Of a DNA stretch of 43,332 nt, positions 37,476 through 43,332 are shown one piece after another. Numbering within the stretch: position 1 is the stretch's first letter; each line of letters begins with the position of its first letter. The notes beneath the pieces were generated by a model. The model saw nothing but the letters and a program-made list of their open reading frames with translations. It was not told the DNA's origin and searched no databases. This DNA is from Holospora curviuscula. Its GTDB lineage: Bacteria > Pseudomonadota > Alphaproteobacteria > Holosporales > Holosporaceae. The position numbers and the translations under genes are program-made. The stretch covers positions 73,688-117,019 of the forward strand of contig NZ_PHHC01000079.1 in NCBI RefSeq assembly GCF_002930195.1. The letters are read 5' to 3'.

Positions 37476-37739
37476 TTTACTTATCTTTTTTGAAGCAGTG
37501 CTTCTTACTTTTCCCTTGATAGAATAATTTTTTTTAAGAAAGGTTTCAAGGTTTGTGCTTAATACTTTCCTAGGAAAAGGAGCTTACATCCAATAAAAAA
37601 TTATACTGTCTAAAGAAGAAGTTATAAAAGTATACTTAGAATTTTACGGATCTTAACTTGTTCCCCAAATAATAATTTTCAGAAAATGAAGCAACAATAG
37701 AGTATAAATTTAAAGTAAATTTTAATAGAATACATAAAA
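37476..37739. other. Upstream region of the MscS-family gene
   Basis: This should contain its promoter on the minus strand. No clear pair of boxes is seen, and nothing else is recognised. Confidence 0.35.
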
Positions 37740-38010
37740 TTAATTAATGATCAAAAAAAAGCGAAAAAATAGTTATGGTGAGTAAAAGTCACGAGGAGAA
37801 ATCGCTAGGCTATTTAATGCAAGTATTGCTTCTGTCTATAAAAAACTTAAAAAGTTAGGCTTTAGCGATAAAAAAGCTTTTACTGATATGGATTCTTGAT
37901 CAAGAAACAATCAAACGATATAGCGTATGCAAATCTTGTATGTATTGACGAAGGTGGTATAGAGAGGACTATTTGCAAAAACAGAGGTTGGTGAAAAAAT
38001 CGAGAAACTG
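37740..38010 (+). mobile_element. 5' part of a group-2 IS630 element, copy vi
   Basis: Translation gives EEIARLFNASIASVYKKLKK, LGFSDKKAFTD and then a worn SDER-like CIDEGGIERTICKNRGW block, the same order as copies i and iii. The DDE part is missing. It lies just upstream of group-1 copy e. Confidence 0.6.
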
Positions 38011-38063
38011 ATTAGTAACAAGGGTGGTATATATTACAAAATAATCCATAATATATACTTAAC

Positions 38064-38787
38064 TCACTATAGAACAGTTATAATAAAAAAAAGATATTTA
38101 AATTTTTCGTATTCATAGGATTTTCGTTGTGAGAGTGTATGCATTCAGAAGAAATAAGGGGTGAGCTATGAGAAATCGGGTAGACGTTTTCGAATGGGTA
38201 ATCAGACTATAAAGGGAGTAGGCGTTTAGAACCGAAATTCGTTCGCTATAAGCCAGCCAGTACAATTGACATGGACTGTTTAGAACACGATATCCACTGA
38301 TGCTGATTAGCCAGATCGAGCGGAGCGCTGTGGGGTTAGGGATGTTGGCGTTTTGAAAACGTGATGAATTAAAAAGCAAAATTGATGAACTTGGACTTAC
38401 TCATGATATGTCAAGAACTCACGAATATTCTCTAAAAGGAAAGCATTATTACAGAAAACAGAATTAGAGTGGGAATGGTAGAACAAATGCTATAAGCGCT
38501 TTAATTGGCCCCACTTGACTGTAGATTGCTTACGGGTTCTGTAGAGGTATTGATGTGTTGGGTAGAGGAAATGTTCTTACTCAATATCCTAGACAAAAGC
38601 GGCAGCGCCATTAAAGGTAACGCTATGCAAAAAATTATTAGGGATGCTGGTCATATTTTACTTTACCTCCTTCTTTATTCTCCTGACCTTAATCCTATTG
38701 AGCACAAATGGGCTCACGCTAAACAGATAAGATGTTTTAGAAATTGTTTAATTGACGTGCTATTCTCGATAACCGTTCTATAGTTAG
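38064..38787 (+). mobile_element. Degraded IS630-family element, group 1, copy e
   Basis: The left end CTATAGAACAGTTATAAT and right end ATAACCGTTCTATAG pair well, and they define the group-1 terminus best. Readable blocks are FVRYKPASTIDMDCLEHDI, RFGN-like helix-turn-helix, GSVEVLMCWVEEMFLLNIL (open at 38505-38783), IKGNAMQKIIRDAGHI and LLYSPDLNPIEHKWAHAKQI. The NANF part of the MDNANFHKG block is deleted. There are several frame breaks before 38505. Confidence 0.8.
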
Positions 38788-39142
38788 TTTTCTGTCAATA
38801 TCGACACCATCTAATCTCTTTTTCCCAGTCTTTCCATTGGAATTTTATATCCTTGTGACTTAAGAAAATACAAACGAATCTATTTTTATAAAAAGTGAAA
38901 CAATGTGTGATGCGTTATAAAGACACGTTTTCATTCCAATTTTTGTACATTTTATTCCCCCCTCTAATTCTTGCACAATACTAAAGTTGAACAAAAGTAC
39001 ACAGAAACTTACAGTAGAAAAAAATCCTCCTATACTTACGGTTAAAGCCAAAAAGAGAAAATTTCTTTAAAATAAGCTTTAAACGAATGCTTTACCTAAT
39101 CTTAGGCCTGTTTACACATTAAAAACAAAAAGTCTTTAGATT
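38788..39142. other. Non-coding stretch downstream of prfB
   Basis: No gene or repeat is recognised. A 63-codon minus-strand open piece at 38860-39051 has no ribosome site or family match and is not called. Confidence 0.35.
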
Positions 39143-40253
39143 TTAGTCATTTTTCGTGACCTGATGCACAAGATAACTTTCTAAAAAACTTTGAATTTGT
39201 CCATCTAGTACCGCCTTAGTATCGGATGTTTCCTCACCAGTTCTTAAGTCTTTAACCATTTGATAGGGGTGTAGCACATAAGATCGAATTTGTTGTCCCC
39301 AACTAATGCCTTTCTTTTCAGGCTGTAGTGCCGCTGCATGCTCTGCTTTTTCTTTTTTTTCCAAAGCAAAAAGTTTTGAAGTCAACATTTTTAGCGCAGT
39401 AGCCTTATTTCGATGTTGAGAACGATCACTTTGACATTGAACGACAATCCCCGTAGGCACGTGTGTGATACGCACTGCACTGTCTGTCTTATTTACGTGC
39501 TGTCCTCCGGCTCCAGAAGCCCGGTAAGTATCAATACGCAAATCTTTTTCGTCAATAACCGATTCCTCTAACTTTTCCAGAACAGGAGTAACAAGTACGG
39601 AAGCAAAACTGGTATGCCGTCTTTTTGCAGTATCAAAAGGTGACAATCGTACTAAACGATGTACGCCACTTTCCCCCTTTAGCCAACCATAGGGAAAATC
39701 ACCGTCTGAGATAGCCAGAGTTACAGACTTAATACCCGCTTCTTCTCCCATAGTTTCGTCCACAATTTCTAGCTTGTACCCAATCGCTTCACACCAACGG
39801 GTATACATTCTTAACAAAATTGCTACCCAGTCTTGGGCTTCAGTTCCTCCAGCCCCTGCTTGTAGCGATAGAAAGCAAGAGTGTCTATCTATTTCATCGG
39901 TAAAAAATTCTTCCATTCGCAAAGATTTAATCTCTTTCTCTAAGGCAATCACATTATGGTAATGTTCCTGAACAAATTCCATATCTTGGGTCTCTTGAAT
40001 ATACTGAACCCAAACATTAATATCAGAAATTTCTTGGTCAATATGCTGAATAAGACTTTGCTTGCGTAGCAAAACTTCTTGCAATTTCAGTAAAGGAATT
40101 GAAGCTTGAGGAGAGTTCCAAGTTTCTGGCGCTTTTAACTGCTCTTCAAGATCTTGAAGTTTTTTTTGGATAGACGTTTTGTCAAAGAAACCTCCATAAA
40201 ATTTTTTGTTCTTTTTCTATATTATGTAAAACTTCAATAATACGCTCTAACAT
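39143..40253 (-). CDS. prfB: Peptide chain release factor 2, with programmed +1 frameshift
   Basis: RF2 ends translation at UGA and UAA. The full product (369 residues) needs a +1 shift. A 23-codon leader (MLERIIEVLHN to LWRFL) runs from ATG 40253 to CTT at 40187-40185, meets TGA at 40184, and continues one base on as DKTSIQKKLQDLEEQLKAPE. The UGA-recognition tripeptide SPF lies at 204-206 and the catalytic GGQ (RASGAGGQHVNK) at 249-251, almost the same positions as in E. coli. A GGAGG precedes CTTTGA at the canonical distance. Regulation is therefore autogenous: low RF2 favours the shift. The gene appears monocistronic between IS debris. Confidence 0.95.
40181..40195 (-). promoter_or_regulatory. 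prfB +1 frameshift signal
   Basis: On the minus strand, GGAGG (40195-40191), three bases, then CTTTGAC (40187-40181). This is the standard autoregulatory RF2 slippage site: an internal Shine-Dalgarno sequence, slippery CUU and an in-frame UGA followed by C. Confidence 0.95.
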
Positions 40254-40369
40254 AAAAACACTTTTTTTCTATTATGTCCAGACACGTAGTGTATAAAAAA
40301 AAATCTAAATCTACAAGCATTCAATTCTTCCACACTGAGCACACATTGTTTCAATGTTCATAAAAATAG

Positions 40370-40640
40370 ATTCGATTGCCTATAAATATTATTGTGCAAT
40401 CAACCGATTCGATGAGCACTCTTATTTTTTGTGATTTATGGAATGAAGCATGATCTATAGTTTGGCCGGGTTTTAGCGCTTTGATTTAAAAAGAGCTGTA
40501 TTATAAAATCCGTTAGGGGTGCTCTGGATTGATTATTCGCTAAGTCAGCTATCTTATGGTTTTTTTGTAATATTGACCACGCTTTTTACCTAGGAGTTTT
40601 TCGCTTTTTTTCCTAACCTTTATTCTTTGTAGGTGGTTCG
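40370..40640 (-). mobile_element. Middle part of a group-2 IS630 element, copy vii
   Basis: Minus-strand translation gives LLGKKRGQYYKKTIR, then after a break ALKPGQTIDHASFHKSQKIR and VLIESVDCTIIF. These match the FGKKRG and MDNASFHKS blocks of the other group-2 copies. It is a short, dead fragment. Confidence 0.6.
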
Positions 40641-40777
40641 TTCAATCCAATTTTTATCAAAATATCGAAGTATTACAGGAGATATTTCTTGTATTACTTC
40701 TACATAATTATCTCGTTTTTTTACTCTGTTTCCCCAGAGAAAAAAGTTTTTTTATCGTTCAATTCTAAAGAGTGTAG

Positions 40778-41250
40778 TCACAAAATTTTAAGCCAGAGCG
40801 CAAGACATCTGATGTGAACCTCAGCCAGGAATAAGGATGCTTTTTTGGCATAGCGTGTGCTAATGCTGCGCCATTGTTTGAGATGAAGTGAGGCATTTTC
40901 AATCAAATAACGTAGTTTATAAAGGCTTTTTGTCGTAATTTCGTTGAATTCTGCATTTTTTTGCGTTGAAATCACGAAAATCACACCATTTTAGCCCCTT
41001 GATTCACGATATCGTGGTGATCATAGACTACTTCAGCCAAAAAGTGCTAATTAGGCAGAAAATTACCCCACGAATCGTCTGTTCTCAAAATCCAAAAAAT
41101 CATTGATTAAATTACCGGTTGTCTCTTGGCAAGGCCCACCCCAAAGCCCCTCTCGACCTAGAAAATAGGGTTTAAAAAGTCTCCAAACATGATCCGAAAT
41201 ATCATAGAGACCATGAGCTTTTTCAGGGAATGTTTGCATATCACTCTATC
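40778..41250 (-). mobile_element. Degraded IS5-family transposase, fourth type
   Basis: Minus-strand reading gives, near 41240-41040, AHGLYDISDHVWRLFKPYFL then GREGLWGGPCQETTGNLIND, a good match to the N-terminus of IS5-type OrfA (xWxxLxPxLPGRxGxWGGxAxDNRxFINA). At 40984-40778 it gives VISTQKNAEFNEITTKSLYK, LRYLIENASLHLKQWRSIST and RYAKKASLFLAEVHIRCLAL, the C-terminal block with the catalytic Glu (hLIENfFxxLKqyRxIATRYDK). The DDE centre is lost and only these two ends are left. Confidence 0.7.
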
Positions 41251-41429
41251 TCAACACAATTTATCTCGTGACTACAATCGCCAGAATTTAGCAACAAAAA
41301 AACCTTTTCCTCTGGGGAAGCAGAGCAAGAAAAGCGAGATGGATACCTAAAAATCATAAAACATATAACAATTTTCAAAGATAGGGGATTGGTTAAAAAA
41401 GCGAAAAGCGCGTAAGTAAACTAAAGCTT
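41251..41429. other. Spacer between IS remnants
   Basis: Nothing is recognised. It is likely worn IS sequence. Confidence 0.3.
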
Positions 41430-41765
41430 CCTTAGCGAATAACGAATCCATAAAACCCATAATATTTACTGAGTCTTGCGCTATGAAGCGTTTCAATTAT
41501 TGGGCAAAACATTGTTTAACCCAGGCGCTAAAGCTCGGACGAGGAGGCATTTTGGATCATACCTCATTTTCTTATAAAACAAAAGAATCGATAGAATCGC
41601 TGTACTGCGGGCCCGTATTCCCCTGTCCTAAACACCATTGAGAAATTCTGGGCTATTATGAAACGATGAAATAACCGCACTATTACTCAATGTACTCAAT
41701 GTACTCAATGATATAAAGCCTTACTTCAATTCTTTAAAATCTTATCTTTAGGCTAAATTACTATA
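41430..41765 (+). mobile_element. 3' part of a group-2 IS630 element, copy viii
   Basis: Reading gives MKRFNYWAKHCLTQALKLGR, a worn DHTSFSYKTKESIESL, then a frame-shifted LNTIEKFWAIMKR-like block and LNDIKPYFNSLKSYL, ending at the CTAAATTACTATAG terminus. Near 41690-41716 a nine-base unit (CTCAATGTA) is tandemly repeated, lengthening the TQCTQ region compared with the other copies. It is dead. Confidence 0.65.
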
Positions 41766-41950
41766 GTGAACTCAACACCAATATTTTTCAATCTAGTCTT
41801 CTTATGATCTGTGAGAAAGAATTCTATTTTTGAATAGTTTAGTTTCTGTTTACATCCTAAACATTTTCTAGCATTGTATTTTCCTTCTGTCTTATATTGA
41901 TTATGCCCCCACCTTACTGTCTTTCTGTGTACCTCAAACACTTTTGACAT
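41753..41950 (-). mobile_element. N-terminal helix-turn-helix fragment of an IS630-type transposase
   Basis: The 65-codon open piece reads MSKVFEVHRKTVRWGHNQYK, TEGKYNARKCLGCKQKLNYS and KIEFFLTDHKK. This is the pattern of IS630-type N-termini (FGVSRKTVYRWxxxYKTEG, GxKxKL, KIxxFLxxH). No DDE region follows; the group-2 copy viii end abuts it. It may belong with the type seen at 25000-25240. Confidence 0.5.
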
Positions 41951-42072
41951 TTTGTTTTTTTTAGGGAATGGATTACTTTTTTTTTAAAATCATTGTATCT
42001 ATGCGCTTGTAGACATTTTTTTTCGTCCTACCATAGTTGTGTTTCCGGGATAATATCTTATGACTAGATCGT

Positions 42073-43332
42073 CTAATTTTCATCTCTGAAACGACATAAT
42101 TTTTTTGCAACAGCAGAGTCTTCAAGGAGGGGGGTCTGAGGTGTACATATATTGTCCTTTTTGAAAAGATTTTCAGAAGATAAATCATCCTGTTGATTGT
42201 TTATCATGAACCGATCAAGTTCTTCTTGAGGGGTTCCATTTTTTAAGCGCTGTATTTTAGGCAACAAATTTTCTATATTTTTACGACTAGGAACAATACT
42301 TAATTTTTCCGGCTTATTTAAAGTTTGAATAAACTCTAGATCCATCAAAGAATGCAGGGTTTGATTGAAAGTGTTAGCAGTAGACTCGTTTTTATTGCTT
42401 GTTCCTAAAGGCTGCAGTTCTGTAGCGAATTTAGAAAATTTTTCAAGTAAGTTTTCTTTAAAGTCTAAGGTATTAAAAGTAACACCTTTTTTGTTCTGTG
42501 CTCGTCGAGCATCTACTTTTTCTTTATTTTCGCTTAGTCTTTGAACATTTGCTTGAAAAAATTCCTTTCGTCGTTTTTGCTTTTCATCTGTTCCATATGT
42601 TCTGAGTAACAGGGATGCATTTTTCTGGATTTTTTTTATTCTTGTCTTAGTGACCAACTCTTTTTGTTTTTGAGCACTCACTGTCTGTTTCTTCTCTTCT
42701 TGGTCGTTAGCCTTCATTTGAATAAATTGTTCTTGTCGTTGTTGCTTTTCATCGGTTCTCTCCTTTTTAAGTTTTTCAGAAAGTTCTTTCTGTGTTTTGT
42801 TTGTGTGTGCTTTAATTAATAATTCTTGTTGTTTTTGAGCGCGAAATTTATACTTCTTTATTTTCAGCTCCTCGGAAATTGCTTGAGTAATTTCTTTTTT
42901 GAATTTTTTTTCCTGTTCTTTAATTTTAGCGCGTTCTTTTTTAAGTTTTTCTGTTGTTTCAGCTTTTAAGAGTGCAAGGTTCTTTCTTCGTTGTCTTTCA
43001 TCAGCCACTTTTTTCTTGAGTCTTGCTAATTCTTCAGCATCCCTTTGCGAATGATCAATTTTTAGATGGTCAACTTTTTTTATCCTTCCAGTTAAAATTC
43101 TTTTTTTATACCTAACCTTACTCTTATTAGAAGGTTTGGAATTTCGAACGAAACCTTGAAGAACTGGAGGCTCGAGCAGTAAAAATAAAGACTGCGCTTG
43201 AGCATTCTTTTGAGCGGGAACAAGCGGAGCATGGAGACTAGGCTTGTCTAAAGGCTTATTCGCTCTGCCTAAATCGATATCTGAAGCATCTTGAAAATCC
43301 TGCGCAAGCTGAGGGGCGGGAGCTGGAAGATG
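42073..43332 (-). CDS. Lysine-rich coiled-coil protein with 55-residue repeats (5' partial)
   Basis: The frame is open from the right window edge to a stop at 42073 (419 residues seen, start not seen). It is not a known family. The edge part is Pro/Ala-rich (LPAPAPQLAQDFQDASDIDL). About 180 residues of charged helix follow, with near-tandem 55-residue units: AQKQQELLIKAHTNKTQK and AQKQKELVTKTRIKKIQK begin two successive units, and TDEKQQRQEQF and TDEKQKRRKEFF sit at the same offset in each. A related ADERQRRKNLALLKA lies further upstream. After the repeats the protein is mixed polar with an NNQQDDLSSEN stretch. No membrane segment is seen in this part. A filament, scaffold or secreted role is possible; none is shown. 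Confidence 0.7.
   Translation of the reverse strand, partial: HLPAPAPQLAQDFQDASDIDLGRANKPLDKPSLHAPLVPAQKNAQAQSLFLLLEPPVLQGFVRNSKPSNKSKVRYKKRILTGRIKKVDHLKIDHSQRDAEELARLKKKVADERQRRKNLALLKAETTEKLKKERAKIKEQEKKFKKEITQAISEELKIKKYKFRAQKQQELLIKAHTNKTQKELSEKLKKERTDEKQQRQEQFIQMKANDQEEKKQTVSAQKQKELVTKTRIKKIQKNASLLLRTYGTDEKQKRRKEFFQANVQRLSENKEKVDARRAQNKKGVTFNTLDFKENLLEKFSKFATELQPLGTSNKNESTANTFNQTLHSLMDLEFIQTLNKPEKLSIVPSRKNIENLLPKIQRLKNGTPQEELDRFMINNQQDDLSSENLFKKDNICTPQTPLLEDSAVAKKLCRFRDEN

Noticed and set aside
1-43332. tRNA, rRNA, tmRNA, RNase P RNA or CRISPR arrays
   Set aside because: I looked for T-arm-like GTTCGAATC motifs, RNA core sequences and regular direct repeats and saw none. A covariance-model scan could still find a degenerate tRNA; a hit would overturn this.

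Overview
The window comes from an AT-rich alphaproteobacterium with a reduced, insertion-sequence-riddled genome, most likely an obligate intracellular symbiont or parasite of the Holosporales/Rickettsiales lifestyle. Evidence for this: a GapR (DUF2312) gene, which is an alphaproteobacterial hallmark; an alpha-type FtsZ with a long acidic linker and a C-terminal IPAFLRK peptide; short core operons separated by long non-coding stretches; and at least seven distinguishable transposase families, none with an intact reading frame. The genus cannot be fixed from the sequence alone.

Layout. 1-222: tail of a dead IS5-type element. 440-4014: compact division cluster ftsQ-ftsA-ftsZ (+). 4169-5206: a secreted leucine-rich-repeat-like protein behind its own promoter. 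5266-9036: IS graveyard, including an IS630-type element split by an IS5-type and an IS481-type element lying back to back. 9063-11503: two-gene minus-strand operon, sfsA followed by a metal ABC permease fused to its substrate-binding protein. 11731-12430: another IS5 copy. 12938-13792: rpmI-rplT-gapR (+). 14380-18290: more IS debris, with an IS5 inside an IS630. 18416-21766: dnaE (+). 21767-25240: decayed DNA, with an IS4 element (inverted repeats and 9-bp target duplication preserved) inside an IS630. 25278-27283: dsbD/scsB-like gene overlapping xseB (-). 27510-30499: nrdA-nrdB (+), with a hairpin behind. 30755-35293: IS debris around one small secreted acidic/proline-rich protein gene (-). 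35328-37475: large MscS-family channel (-). 37740-38787: IS debris. 39143-40253: prfB (-) with a programmed +1 frameshift. 40370-41950: IS debris. 42073-43332: a lysine-rich coiled-coil protein with 55-residue repeats, open at the right window edge (-).

Functionally the intact genes cover division (FtsQ/A/Z), replication and repair (DnaE, XseB, NrdA/B), nucleoid organisation (GapR), translation (L35, L20, RF2), envelope redox and osmotic control (DsbD-like, MscS) and metal uptake. The accessory genes with intact frames are the LRR-like secreted protein, the small secreted protein and the coiled-coil repeat protein; these are the most likely host-interaction factors. Tight packing inside operons (ATGA or TAATG overlaps at ftsQ/A, sfsA/permease, rplT/gapR, dsbD/xseB, nrdA/B) contrasts with long junk stretches between operons. 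No tRNA, rRNA, CRISPR or intact mobile element was seen.
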